DNA of 64,000 nucleotides from assembly GCA_022578605.1 (NCBI GenBank), contig MU394063.1, positions 1 to 64,000 of the forward strand, in the 5' to 3' direction. Shown here piece by piece: positions 12,094 to 24,152 of the stretch. The first letter of the stretch is position 1, and each line of letters starts with the position of its first letter. The DNA is from Camillea tinctor (taxonomy: Eukaryota; Ascomycota; Sordariomycetes; Xylariales; Xylariaceae). Under the pieces are notes generated by a model. The model did no database searches and was not told the origin of the DNA. It worked only from the letters and a program-made list of their open reading frames with translations. Position numbers and translations under genes: made by a program.

Positions 12094-13696
12094 TCATACC
12101 CCTATCCCCAAAACCCCATTCCGCACCCCCTCATCCTCTCTCCCGCCGCTGCTACTCCCCCTCCTTCTCCCCCCTCTCCCTACCGCTGGGAGGAGCTCCA
12201 CGTGCGTAACCGCGTTGCCGATCTTGGCCTTCACCCCGTCGACGCGTATGCGCATTTCTGTGCCGGGTCCGGGGGTGGTGGAGGGCGTGGGTTGGTGGGA
12301 GGAGGAGGGTAGGGAGGAAAGGGGGGAGAAGAAAGGTGCGGCGATGCGCTCGGTCAGATCAACTAGCTCGGCCGTCGGGGGGGCGAACGTCCAGGCTAGG
12401 GATATGTGGAAGGCGTCTGGGTCTGGGTCTGGGTTCGAGGGCAGAGGGGCGTGGTGGGGATCAGAGGGGGAGGAGGGAGAGGCGTAGAGCGCGGGCTGGG
12501 AGTACGAGGTCACGAGGTCGTTGCACCGCCGGAGGAGCAGGGCGAGCTCTGGGTTCGGGTTTGGGGCTGGTTTGGGCTTGGGTTTGGAGTCCGGCGTGGA
12601 GGCTGGTACGGCGCTGCTGGGCGTTTTAGCTGCGGCGGCGGCGGCTGATCGCGTGACCCGCGAATTCTGACTCCTAGTTTTCCTTCGCTGCGGTGGTGCA
12701 TCTTCGCCCCTTTCCCCGGAGACCCCATCGCCACCGGCAGGAGAAGTAGCGGCACTGCGCACCCTCAGCACGAGGAAGGTCCTCTCGGACTCGGGGCTCC
12801 GGTGCCAGGCCAGGGCGCGCGGCACGAGGTCGAAGGCGCGCAGGCGGCTCCCGCGGACGGCGTGCGCGGCGAGGGAGTCTAGGAAGGGGTCCCGCTGCGG
12901 GGTGGTCAGGACGATGGGCCGGGAGAGGCTGATGTGCAGGGGCTGCGGGGTGGAGAGCTCCGAGGTTAGGAAGGAGGTTAGCTTTATAGGGGAGGAAGAA
13001 GGGAAAGTGGTGGTGATGGCGGTTTGCAGGTCCGAGAGGAGGGCGGTGAGGTGGGTGCGTTCGGTGGGGGTGGGGTGCCCTGTATAGACGTGTTAGTGGT
13101 CGTTATTGGGACTTGACTCATGAGGGAGTGTGGGTTGTGGTTTAGTCGTGTGGTGCTAGGGGATGCCGGTTGCTGTAAGGTAAGGGCTGGCTTTTTTTTT
13201 TTTTTGAATGAATAATGAGTAAAATCAGGTCATTACAGCCTTGCTTATGATACGACCCGATATATATAATGAGGCAAGATCATACATGTCTCGTACCACA
13301 AATATATATAAGATTGAGATATCAAGCAGCTGGAGACTTACACTCGATGTATAAATGAGTAGGCCAGTTGCCCACCTTATGCGGGTTCACCCGTTTGCGG
13401 CCCTGGTGCAGTGCCGGGTCGTCGCTGGTGCTCACCCGCACAGTCGAAGCATATAGATCATGAAAAGCGGGCGGCAAGGGCGGCATAGGACGCGCAGGGG
13501 CCTTGCTCTTTGCCCCGTCTCCTCCTCCAGTGACATTCTCACTCGCGGCAGCACAGGTCTTGCTGCTACTGCTACCATTACGCGACAGCTTTCTCTTTTT
13601 CACCGTAGTTTCGACAGCTGGGTCGGGCCCGGACTCGGAATCCGAGGACGTATAGTCTACCAGGGCCATTGGTGGTTGTTGAAGCGAGTCATCCAC
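12094..13696 (-). CDS. USB1: Usb1/Mpn1, U6 snRNA 3'-5' exoribonuclease (phosphodiesterase)
   Basis: Nuclear 2H phosphoesterase that trims the U6 snRNA oligo(U) tail and leaves a protected terminal phosphate. Exon 1 is 13696-13342 and exon 2 is 13079-12094, with a 262-bp intron (GTAAGT donor). This gives 446 aa from the first Met; Met10 at 13669 ([11 protein letters not shown]) matches the usual Usb1 start and is probably the real one. Exon 1 has the family signature [17 protein letters not shown] and [10 protein letters not shown], which continues across the splice as WHPTP. The two catalytic HxS motifs are HIS at residues 167-169 (HISLSRP) and HIS at 343-345 (HISLAWTF), followed by [18 protein letters not shown] low-complexity insert rich in Ala, Lys-Pro and Asn-Pro (about residues 232-295) separates the two halves. 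The gene is convergent with ERO1 and divergent from the Pal1-family gene. Confidence 0.93.
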
Positions 13697-15086
13697 CAGC
13701 CCTTAGGCTAGGATTTTTTTGAAGGGGTGGTTTATTCAATGTAGATTAAGTTTTCAGATTGAGTTTGGGTTTTTTTAAGTCGCGCGATGTGTCTCCCCCC
13801 CATAAAACTGTAAACCCCATGTGGTGGTTAAAATTAGTAAGGTGGTGTTGAAGGGTGTTGTTTTGGTTTCATTACTACATAGCTAAGACATGCAGACAAA
13901 ACCATATCAAAGAAGTTGTGGATGAGATAGAGATGTCTGTGGTGAAGTTGATGAATGATGATAATCAATGTACTAATTCAACAATTGATGTGGCTTGTTG
14001 GTTCCACTTTGATGTATATACCTTGGAAGTCAATGGCTTCAAATTATTCAATTTGTATATTTAATTATAGTTGGCTTAGCATATACATATCAAATCTCGA
14101 TGTTCATAAAGCCTAGTAGGTACTAAATCAGTTACACTAGATCTAGGTACCAAAGTATAATGTATAAATAGCTCGTTCTTTGCATGGTCTAAATCAATGA
14201 CATTCATCATCAACTGAGGCTTAGGTATATTTGGCTGTCTGGGTATACGCCTAGGCCTGGCCTGGGCTGCTGGGTAGCGTAGGTACGGAGGTACATCTAG
14301 TAGACAAACAAGGGTGAGCTTAGTTAAGCTGTCCTTGCCTAGTGCTTGCATGACGTGTGATTCGTTCATCCGAAGGACCCCGATGCTGATTTGCTTGCCT
14401 GCTTGCGTCACGGTTGGTCCAAGTGTCTGGGAATAAATCCCCGGTTAGCTTGTACCTCCCCACAATAGCTGCAGGTTAAGAATACTCTAAAGTCTTTGCA
14501 GATTCTAACGTATTACATCATGGCTGTGAACGTTACGCGTGTTGCTTTCACACTGGTAGACTGCTAGCCTGGTGACATGCTTAACCACCAATACACACAC
14601 ACAGCCTCTGTACCTCTGTAGCTCTGGCTGGGCATAGAGGAAGGCACCTGGAAGGCACCCGATAAAAACCTAACCTAAAAACCTAACCACCGATCGCACC
14701 TTCCGATCATATCTTATAACGGGTCTTCTAACTACCATCATCGTCACCCACCTGCAGATAAGAAGTACATAACCTCTGGTCCTTCCTTTACTTAACCAAC
14801 CTACTTCCTTCTTTTGATTCCTTCTTACTTCTTTCCTCTGCATAACTCTGCATTCTCCTCCTTCTCATCCACTTTCTCTCCCTCTCATCTCTCTCTCTCT
14901 CTCTCTCTTTCTCTTTCTTCACCCACAATTCACCCAATCTCCATAATCCAATCCATAGTTCCATTCCACATCATAACGCACAACGTAACATATACCAGCC
15001 ATAACCTATCAATCTTTAACAGGTTCACTAACCAAACTGAACTTAAACATTAACACACACATAACAAGACAACCCAATAAAAAACA
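13697..15086. promoter_or_regulatory. Divergent intergenic region, USB1 / Pal1-family gene
   Basis: About 1.4 kb between two divergent start codons, so it must hold both promoters. The last 300 bp before the Pal1-family ATG is strongly pyrimidine-rich with a (CT)n run near 14888-14908, a common feature of fungal housekeeping promoters and 5' leaders. The ORF-like stretches here (13855-14064 plus, 14076-14411 minus) have no recognisable content. No clear TATA box was assigned. Confidence 0.5.
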
Positions 15087-16593
15087 ATGTCTTCATCTAC
15101 TGCTACTACTAGGCCACTGGAGCAGATTAAAAGAGACACCAAGGCCGCAAACAGAGCCCCTCACCTTCGTAAGAAGAATTTCGTGGGTGCCGACCCTATT
15201 GATGTCCTTGATAACGTCGGTATTGGTGGAGCTTATCACCACGGCGGACCGTACGATGCTACCCTTGCTCAGCGGAACCGAGATGTGCGATATGCCCCCG
15301 TTGAAGCTGTAAGAGAATCGAACCTGGAAGCACTCAGGGCCACGCCCCAGGAGTATATCCAAGACTCTCTCCGCAAGCACGTACCACTGCAAGGCACAGC
15401 CAGCATCCCGCCCGGCATGAGAGACCACGCAGGCCGACGCATGAACTACAAGGAGGGCGCCGACCTTATGAGGGAGGCGGATGCCCCGGGAGGCCCATAC
15501 AAACGCTATGAGCATGTTGTAAGTGCACGTTCCGAAACTCTCTTTCACGATCATGTTCTCTATCACATCCGTCACCCCCTATGCAAGACCCAAAGAATAT
15601 GCCAAAGCAATCCTGTTGTCTTCATCCCAAGCATCCTAGTCCAAATAGATGAAGAACAAACATCAACGGAATCCTCATCAAAGGCCCCCACCCCGTCCGC
15701 CAACACGTGCTTCTACCCCCCAAGACCCCCAAAGGAATGCCAGTTCTGGGATTGGTACAAGAAGTCATGCACTGCATCAATGCGTGGAGGAAAGACTTTG
15801 CAAGAGATCCAGCTAGCACGAATATCCGATCATCTCTACCTGAGCTCCCAAACTATTCGTAACAAGAGAATGCCATCATCCAATGGCACAGCTAGTACAG
15901 CTTCATCATCTTCTTCTCCTTCTTCTACTACTACCACTACCACTACTAGTACTACTACTATTACTATCCCTGCACGTACTAGCAGCAGCAGCAGCAGTAG
16001 TAGTAGCAGTAGAAGTAGAAGTAGCACTATAACATTCCCTAATTGGGGTAGAGACACAAGAACAAGAGAACATTCTTCTTCTAACACTTCACAAACCCAC
16101 AACCAACACTACACCCAAACAAAGCAAGGGACAACAGCTAACAAGAGACATTGCTCTACACAGCAATACCACCCTGACGATTTGAAAGGCAAGGGCGAGC
16201 CATCCTACACTATCGAGCGTGACCTGAAGGAGCGAAAGCGTGCTGCACACAAGAAGACGCAATCTACAAACGGAAGTGTCAGATACAGTAACTCTTCACG
16301 TATGAACGAATACGAGATGCGCCCTTCCACTGCCAAGAACGATGGTTACGTTAGCGTACGAAACCGTAGCCACAGTGTTGGTGCTGGTTCGTCCCGCTCC
16401 TCTGCCCTGGATGTAGATGATGTCAGCCAGAGACACCGAAGCGGCAGCACCGGCAAGCGAATTAGTGAAGGCTGTAAATCCCCCCTTATCTATACCCTTC
16501 TACTAAATTTGCATATACTGATCACGATTTTCTTCTATTATAGTCAAGCGCCGATTTGGTAGTCTGCGTGGCAAGCACGACAACAACGCTTGA
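15087..16593 (+). CDS. Pal1-family cell morphology protein
   Basis: Pal1-type proteins act at the cortex in cell shape and endocytic sites in fungi; the exact role of this branch is not established. Exons 15087-15518, 16164-16473 and 16544-16593 give 263 aa. The diagnostic region is DPIDVLDNVGIGGAYHHGGP (residues 36-55), followed by YDATLAQRNRD and an EALRATPQEY segment. Exon 2 begins QYHPDDLKGKGEPSYTIE, which follows YKRYEHV directly, as in related fungal proteins. The C-terminus is a basic GFKRRFGSLRGKHDNNA. The start has a good context (AACAATGTC). Intron 1 (15519-16163, GTAAGT donor) is 645 bp, divisible by three, and contains no in-frame stop, so an unspliced reading would be continuous. 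Intron 2 (16474-16543) is an ordinary 70 bp. Confidence 0.87.
15519..16163 (+). other. Stop-free, frame-preserving 645-bp intron in the Pal1-family gene
   Basis: Phase-0 intron with a GTAAGT donor and CACAG acceptor, 215 codons long without a stop in the host frame. If retained it would insert a Ser/Thr-rich, low-complexity segment (near 15900-16025 the DNA is made of trinucleotide repeats such as TCT, ACT, AGC and AGT). The peptide has no similarity to the conserved flanks, which join cleanly when it is removed. It is therefore annotated as an intron, but retention cannot be excluded. Confidence 0.7.
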
Positions 16594-17903
16594 TCCTCCC
16601 CACCAAACTTTCCCATGGTACATTGGCAACCTGCAATGACTCTGTACCTACTTGAGAGGAGAGACGTATTTCATCCCAGTGATCCTCTTAGAATGGCAGT
16701 AGTAGCATAGCTCTCTGTATCTAAGATCCCAAGATACCCACTATTCATTACTCGATCACCATTCACATCGTACATGCTCTCATGCTTCAGGATGTTTTCC
16801 CATGACATTCAAGGATTTCAGGCTCCACGGTATTGGAAGAGATTTTCTATTTCAGACCCTACGAGATATACACCCGAGACCACTGTCATCGGATTCACAT
16901 CTTGAAATTGAAGCCATCCAGAGGTAGTGAACGAACGGTCGAATCTTTTTGTTCCTGTTTTCCTTTTTCATTACCACGAATGCGAGAAGGCGAGAATATT
17001 TCTGGCAGGACTTTGTTTTTTCTTGTACGATATACACTAGATCGGCAGGCGATGCGACCCGACTTTTTACGACACATTTGCAAGAGCAAGTTTGATGATT
17101 GTTTTTTTAAGAACTACTACTCTCTGAGGTTAAAGGGCTCTCTGCCTCGGTTTTTTCGGTTCTAGATTGGAAGGGCAATGGAAAGGAAAGAGAAAAAAAG
17201 GGGGGGGAGGGAGGACAAGGCAAAGGGGGGAGGAGACAAGTTTTTTTTTACTGGTCTTTGGTACGGACATGATTCAATAAATCATTGCTACAGATGAATA
17301 TAACCTATAGACTTTGTGTGAATTTTATATAAGGAAAAGCGAGTGGTCTTTCTCGGTATTAGGTAAATACTATATTCTCGCTAAATCATCACCAACCTTC
17401 AGAGCCTCAAAGGGGGGGGGGGGGGGGGGGAAGAAGGGAGAGAGTTGTGATAAACCTGTTTTTTTTTCCGTCTTGTGCGTTGTGGATGAGAGAAAATTTG
17501 CCATCCTTCTCCCCTTGCCAACTAACCCAGGTTCATCAGTAGTAGGTCGGTTGCATAAAACAGGCACCGGGAGAAAGGGGGAAGAAAGATCTTAATCACA
17601 CACACATTTCTTTCATCTAATTTTCTTCACCTCATCACATAGATTACATTCATCCATTCAAGTACTCTCTCCCCAGTGTGATCTGAAGTACTCTACCTAG
17701 ATTACCTAGGCAGATCAAGCTTAATTATTCTTTCATTTAATTTAATTTTTATTATTACTTAAACACGTAGTAGGTTATCCCTTTCTTCATTATTTCTTCT
17801 ACTTTTCCATTCTCTCTCTGTTCATTGGTCTATCCATTTATCTATTCAACCACCTTCCTTATCCCTTCTTCCCCTTTCTTCCTCACCTCCGCACTCCCAT
17901 CTC
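16594..17903. other. Convergent intergenic region, Pal1-family gene / CFT1
   Basis: The 3' flanks of two convergent genes, with no supported coding sequence. It contains a run of 19 G at 17412-17430 and several shorter G and T tracts. The open frames at 16833-17165 and 17314-17595 have no recognisable domain. Confidence 0.6.
17412..17430. repeat. Homopolymer, 19 G
   Basis: An uninterrupted run of 19 G on the + strand between two convergent genes. Such runs are prone to length variation and to sequencing or assembly error. Confidence 0.95.
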
Positions 17904-20900
17904 TCACAAATACCCTAACCCACTCGCACCCAGCACCTCCGCCAGCACATCCCTCACCTCGGCGACACCACCAGCAAACCCCACCCGTCCCGCGATCTCG
18001 GCCCTTCTACCCGCAGCCAGCTCGCTCCACCTCGCCAGCAGCGCGCAGTCCACCAGCGATCTGCCCACCGTGCCCGCGTCCACGCCGGGCGGGAACCTGC
18101 CCACGGCGCCGGTGGACAGGGGAGCGCGGTAGTCCTTGGGGTTTAGGCCCGCGTGGTGGGGCAGCGAGGAGAGGAGCTGGCCCGAGAGGAAGGAGAGGCG
18201 GCGGTACTGGGGTTCGGAGAGGGGGGAGAGGGTGGCGAGGAGGCCAGTGGGAGAGGAGAGGAGGATGGTGGAGGGTTGGGGAATGGGGGAGGAAAGGGGA
18301 AGAGCGTCGTAAGGATTATTGTTGTTGGAAAAAGTAGAGATTCGTTGTTGTTCCTGCTGTTGCTGGAGAGAGGCGAGGTAGTCGGATGTGGAGGGGAGGG
18401 TGCGTGGGAGGAGCATGCTGCGCGTGGGGCCGTGGGCGCCGGTTGAAAAAGTGGTGCGGTGGAGAAGGAGGTGGCCTTGGAGGGATTTGGGATCTAGATC
18501 GTACGGTTAGTATAAAGGGTTCAAGAAGAAGAAAAAGGTTTAGGTTTGATTCGGAGAGAGAGGGGAAGTCTTACGTTCAGGATCAAATTGTAGCACATGG
18601 ATGCCACCGTCCGAGTCGCACGCCACTATGAGAAGTTCGTTTCCGTCCGGTAAAAAGTCTACCGTGAGCACCTCCAGCTTCGTCGAGCTCTTGCCGAAAA
18701 GAATCATTCTATAGGGCTCCTCGGTATAACCGGTGAACCAGACGCCCTTCACGGCGTCAGCCATGAGACACAAACCAGTCCCTTTCAGTTCGCGGACCGC
18801 CGTCACGTAGCAACTCATATCCATGAAGGCGACGGGAAGCAGGGTTCCGTCTTCTTTGAGACCGCGAACCATGCACTTCTGCCCCTGCGCGACCAGCATC
18901 AGCCCCTGAGTACCTATCTCAGAGAGCGCAGTCACTGCGCCACGAGGTATGTCTTCCTTAGCCACCAGCTTCAGTCTCCTATTCGTCTCTGGCCGTCCTG
19001 GCTCGGGAATGACCGTCACCACGTCGTAGACGAAAACTCTGCCCCTGATCGGCAAGTCTTCTCCTCTAGATACAGCTGTGCCGACAGCGATGAGATGCTT
19101 TCGCTCGTTGGTAGACTCCGAAACCTCCAAATTGAGCGTCTCGATACACATTACCGTCTCGAACTGTTCCATTTCAATGGTATCGATGACGGTCCATGTG
19201 CTAGGGTTGATGAGTTTGACCAGCCCACGCTCATTCACTGGTTTGAAGGTGAGATCCTTCTCTTGATGCCATTCCTTGTGATAATCGTCGTCCTTTGGGA
19301 GCTCAAAGGGTTCCATCATATCGCAACCTATTGCAAAGGTTCCAGACGGCGGGTGATAGGTGATGGTGTGTGTGTCGATGTTTAAGGGGAGCTTCTTGAG
19401 TGACATGCCAATGTCTGCATACGTCGTATCACCTGTTGGTACTTGGGATACGCGCGCAATTCCTTGCGAGTCGGCATAAATGAAACCACGCTCGCAGCCT
19501 TCGGTGTGAAATGGACTCATACCCCGTGCACCACGGCCTTGGAGGCGTAAAACCTTAGGGAGAGTCTTGGAGGATCGCAATATAAAGCTCGGAGAATCTC
19601 CTGGTAAAAACACCGTCTTATACCCGGCAACATTCTCGCAACGTCGCAAGGGATAATTCCTCCGTTCCTCATCATCTTCCTCAGTTTGTGATTCCTCCGG
19701 TCCGTCTGCTAGAGTAGGGTTTGGCAGCTTCTGGAAATGCAGTGATTGAGAAAGCTCTGAGTTAGAGTTAGACTGAATTCGGAAAGGGCGATATATAATT
19801 ATATCGTCATGGCTATTTCGAGCCTAGAAATATATTAGCATTATCCATAACTGGGAATCACCAGGCCAAGCTTACAATGAGGTATGGATATGAGGACGTG
19901 CTATCCCCGAGATCAGCTACTAAGATTTCCTTCAGCGTTTCTCGGGCCGTCCCTCGTCTGACTGCGTATTCTACTGAAAGAATAGGAGGTACATAAGACA
20001 GGCCTTCCGCGATGTACATCGGCTTTGAGAGATCCGATAAAGAATATACCTGGGCTTGTCAGTAAGAGGTATTAAGGCTGGATGTAGTTCAACTTACATG
20101 CAAGGCGCCATTCTTACTTAACAAGAACATTACGATATTCTCCCCAGGTTTCGTGCCCTTGTCGCTTTCAACTTTGGAGAAAATGCCCGATTTATCCTCG
20201 TAGAGACAGCCGCTAGCCCATTTAGTAGAGGCCAGAGCCGAGCCATCTTTTTCAACTTCTTCAAGCTCCAGGTTGTTGTCGATTTTGGCAATGAAGATAC
20301 TAGCATCGTCCCTAACCAGCAGGAGATATGGATCCACAATGCTGGCGCCCTCGACCCTCAACTCCGCTCCTGTCTCCTCATCTAACATCGGGAGGATTTG
20401 GCTAAGCCCGAAATCTGTTCATATTGATTAGTATTACCTCCTTCCTATTTTTTTTTGGATCATCTTACCTCCATCATAACAGTGGACAGCTGTTTTCAGT
20501 ACTTGTATCACTCTCATATGTTTCCCCATAGTTCCGGCCTCGATTGTGAAGCCAGCGGCGGGTTCGAACTCGGTTCCGGTCAAAGCCTCGAATCCCGCGC
20601 CCGTCAAGGCATAGACATCTGAGGTCTCGTACCCATCTAGGTCGATCTTTGACACGATCATAAATTTGTCGTACTGTGCTGATGTGTCGTAATCTCCGCC
20701 TATCGAGGTAGTCCCTTTGTCACCTTGCAATGATTTCGGTATAGGCTTTTGTGCAGCTACGGTCCAGAATCCTCGTGCTTCGGGAAATTCAAAGTGCCCG
20801 ATGACTTTAGGTTGGATGGCCCTATTGATTATAGCGACCGAGCCAGCGTTCCCTCGCCCAGTGGCACACACAAGGCTTAGTTCACTAGAGACACTCGAAT

Positions 20901-22560
20901 TGTTCATCTGATCATCGGCTTCGGGAAGCGAACATTGTCCCAGGGTAAAGTCTCTGACAGGGGCGATACTGACAAGACGATCATGTATCCGAAACACGAG
21001 CTCTCCTTTCACGCCTGGAGCATCAGCTGCACTGGATAATGGTTTGGCTGGAGCGGGATCCTCCCCATAAAGGTCATCGTCGTCATCCATATCCTCCAAA
21101 TCCTCGTCGTCTATCTCTAGTTCAAGGGAAGTATCCTGTAACCGAGACTTTCTCCTCCCAGACTGAGCCTGCTTCCGCGTCCAGCCAATAACTAACGAGT
21201 CAGCATCCTCACTGCCTACGAACAAGCTCGCCTTGCCCAGCTTAGTGAGAGTTGAAGGGCCTGTGGGAATGATTGACCCGCCAGCTTCTGGGGAAAGTAT
21301 GCGAAGACTTAATCCTGATACGGTGCGGCCATCGATCCTGAACGTAATCAAGGCAAGGTTCCCGTCGCTAAGTACCAACAAGAGTTCACCAGCCTCGGCA
21401 GATAGAACCTCAATCTCACAGCCCTCTAGTTTTAGATTGAGCTCGGACTGGTCCACAAGGCCGAACGATGTTGTCTGCTTGGCAAAAGGGTTCACACCGA
21501 CGCCGTGAGACTTTCCAGACTGGTCTATATGTATCAATTCATTGACACCAATCAGCAGGGCGCCACCAACGGGAGCTGGGAGGGCGAGAACCCTGAACAG
21601 GTCTTGCGGGAGGCCATTGACAGAAAGAATGGTGGTAGATGCTTTCTGCTGCAGGTCGAGAGTGAATACCATATAGGAGAGCTGGTCCTTGCGACCAAGA
21701 ACAGATGATGGCGCACAAGTAGAGGAGAGGATACCAAAGGTGGGTTCCCTATACTCGTGGAGGAAGGCAATGTGCACAGGGTGGATCAAGCTAGGGTCAA
21801 GATTAGGAAGGCGGAGGACAAATGAGGTTGCAAATGGGGTGTCTTCATTCGTAGTGCTAGTTCCATTGGCGAGCGTGGCAGAGGGCTCCTTGGCCGGGCG
21901 TGGACCATCAAGCTCCTCATCCCAGTCGTCCATATCTATATCCTCTTCAACAGATTTAAATTGAATGATAGCCAGACTCCGTTGCCCGAACTTCAGGGCA
22001 GCACACCTGCTTCCGGGATCCGCAGCCAGGAAGTTGACATAGTGGCTCAAGGGGACAGCCCAGGGGCTCCCTTGGAGATCATCTTGCTCGTAGTAATGGA
22101 TCGAGGTTGTACGTATGGAATACTTCTCGGGATCCCACTCGACCATGCTCATCTTAGCATCCTTGAAGGCTATCAGCAGGACCTCGCCGCCAGATGCGGA
22201 GGTTTGCGACTTGATGCGCGCAAGGCCGGTTATGGTGCCTGCGAGGGGGAATTCGGCAACAAGGACTAGCTTCGTATATTGGGATCGGTCTGACCTGACA
22301 AGGGCAGTATCACCGCCGAGGAAGGAGGCCTCGAGGCCATCATCGTCATTTATGCGCGTATCGTAGGGTTGGTTCGGAGGAGGGGGTTGGATTGGGGCAT
22401 TCTGGGCATTGTCAAGCTCGGCGGACACGGATTTGGTGGTGAAGATCTGGAGGAGGGATGCTCTTGCGACAACGAGATTGCTGCTTTGCGCCGAAGTGAA
22501 GGGCACCAAGAGAGAGTGGGTGACGGCGGTTGGAGGCGTCAGCTCCGTATAGCACTGCAT
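17904..22560 (-). CDS. CFT1: Cft1/CPSF160, cleavage and polyadenylation factor subunit
   Basis: Scaffold subunit of the nuclear cleavage and polyadenylation factor, needed for pre-mRNA 3'-end cleavage; its beta-propellers organise the poly(A)-signal recognition module. Exons 22560-20469, 20414-20098, 20049-19876, 19823-18575 and 18493-17904 join in frame to 1473 aa, close to the usual 1350-1450. The N-terminus MQCYTELTPPTAVTHSLLVP is typical. An acidic linker (LEDMDDDDDLYGEDP) lies in exon 1. DFGLSQILPMLDEETG spans intron 1, and the CPSF_A region in exon 4 ends FDPE, continuing HPKSLQGHLL after intron 4. Introns are 54, 48, 52 and 81 bp with GTAAG-type donors. It is transcribed convergently with the Pal1-family gene. 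The last 60 residues are Ala/Gly-rich and high in GC. Confidence 0.95.
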
Positions 22561-23357
22561 CTTGGCAAACCCTCCTTCATCTCAAGATGTCGGGATGTTA
22601 GGAAGTTAGGATGTTGGGATGTTGGGTGGGGGGGAAGGTAAGTTGAGTAGGAAGTTTAGTAGGAAGTTGAGTATGAATTGGTTTGCGTTTGCGCGTTGTT
22701 CGAAGCTTAAGCAAGAGCTTCTTTTGGTAATGGACCTACATTGTAAGCTACACTAGCGATATGCATGCTGATTAGATAGCTATCTAACCGATTGCATCTA
22801 TCGATTTACTGCATATATACATCCCTGATTTAGTAACCTAGCACGCTAAGTAATTCCCCATTGGCCAATAACATCCTACAATCCCCCTTCTTAAATACAT
22901 AGCATTCATTACATAAAAAGCGGTGTGTGGGGCAGTACAGGTATATTCCCTCCAGGTCGTCGTCATCGTCTGCATTCCAAGCCTGGGTTACTTCCTCAGC
23001 AGCCCAACACGTTAAAGAGGCAGTAACAGGTGACGCTAGAACCTTAAGCAATAGAGTATAACTCATCAGCAAACCGTCTAAGTCCTCACGCTAGTCCGTG
23101 AATTTTTAAACGCCAAATAGAAGGATAAAAAACGGGTTTTATAAAGGAACAACAGCATTTGCTCACTTATCTAGTGTACAATAAAGGCTGTAAGGGGATG
23201 GCCACAACATCACACACCGAGCTCTCATCTGAACAAGACTCACGTAAATGAAAACAAAAAAATTTAAGGGGGTCAATCAGGATATAAAGAATTAGGAAAA
23301 CAAAAAGAACCGGGAATAAATATATATATACCTAGGTCCCTGGGTATATAAATCAAA
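22561..23357. other. Divergent intergenic region upstream of CFT1
   Basis: About 0.8 kb between the CFT1 start (minus) and the start of the next gene (plus), presumably holding both promoters. The open frame at 22830-23072 on the minus strand (80 codons) is not recognised and I do not support it as a gene. Confidence 0.5.
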
Positions 23358-24152
23358 ATGGGAACACCATCCACCACCACTACTATCACCACCAGTACCA
23401 ACACCACCAACAATGGCAGCATATTCCCCTTCTTCGACCTGCCCGGCGAACTCCGCAGCGCCATCCTCAGCCAGCTCCTCATCTCCTCGCACAGCATCAT
23501 CCTGCACACCAAGACCCTGCTGCACCTGCGCTCCGGGCGCAGCACCCTGCGCAGCATCCTCCAGGTGAACATGCAGATGTACCAGGAAGCGAGCGCCATC
23601 TTCTTCGCGCGCAACCGCTTCGTCATCAACGCCCAGAGCCACCGCCTGCCCGCGCACCTCACCCGCCGCGGCGGCTTCCTGGGCCCCCAGGGCCGCGACG
23701 CGCGCCGCCGCGTCCGCCACCTCACCCTCCTGCTCACCCGCGTCGGCGGCGAGTTCGAGTCCGTGCTCGCGCCCGCGCTCGAGGACATGGTGCTGGCCGG
23801 CAGCCTGCGCGAGCTGCGGCTGCGCGTCGGCCCGCCCGCCGGCGCCGGGAGGTCCGACGGGGAGGTGGTGCGGCGCCCGCCGTTCCAGGCTTTGCTCAGG
23901 CTGCTCGCGGATCCGTACCTGGAGGTCGCGGAGCTGTGCGTGTGGAAGGTGCATTGGGCCGCGCTGTGTCCGTTTCATGGGCAGAGGCACGGGGAGCGAG
24001 GGGAAGGGGGAGGGGGAGAATCGGTTAATGATATGGGGCTGGCCACGGTTAGGGACGGGCCGGACTGGGTGAAGCTCGACTGGAAGAACATGGTCGAGGT
24101 CCTGGGGACGGGACAGCAGCAGATCCTTACGGTGGGCGAGAGGCTCTGCTAA
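23358..24152 (+). CDS. Hypothetical protein, F-box/2EXR-like N-terminus
   Basis: Single-exon frame of 264 aa with a good start context (CAAAATGG). I do not recognise a named protein. After a Thr/Ser/Asn-rich start, residues 23-31 read FFDLPGELR, then a leucine-rich stretch and QVNMQMYQEASAIFFARN. This LPxELR...VNxQxYxEAxxxFFxxN layout is common to the many fungal F-box-like and '2EXR' proteins of unknown function. The middle is Arg/Ala/Gly-rich and the C-terminus (WVKLDWKNMVEVLG) ends in a short polar tail. The coding part is far richer in GC than both flanks, as expected for a real exon. Likely real; function unknown. Confidence 0.75.
   Translation: MGTPSTTTTITTSTNTTNNGSIFPFFDLPGELRSAILSQLLISSHSIILHTKTLLHLRSGRSTLRSILQVNMQMYQEASAIFFARNRFVINAQSHRLPAHLTRRGGFLGPQGRDARRRVRHLTLLLTRVGGEFESVLAPALEDMVLAGSLRELRLRVGPPAGAGRSDGEVVRRPPFQALLRLLADPYLEVAELCVWKVHWAALCPFHGQRHGERGEGGGGESVNDMGLATVRDGPDWVKLDWKNMVEVLGTGQQQILTVGERLC

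Noticed and set aside
23345..23353. TATATAAAT directly before the start codon of the 23358 gene
   Set aside because: Only a few bases from the ATG, so it cannot be the TATA box for this start.
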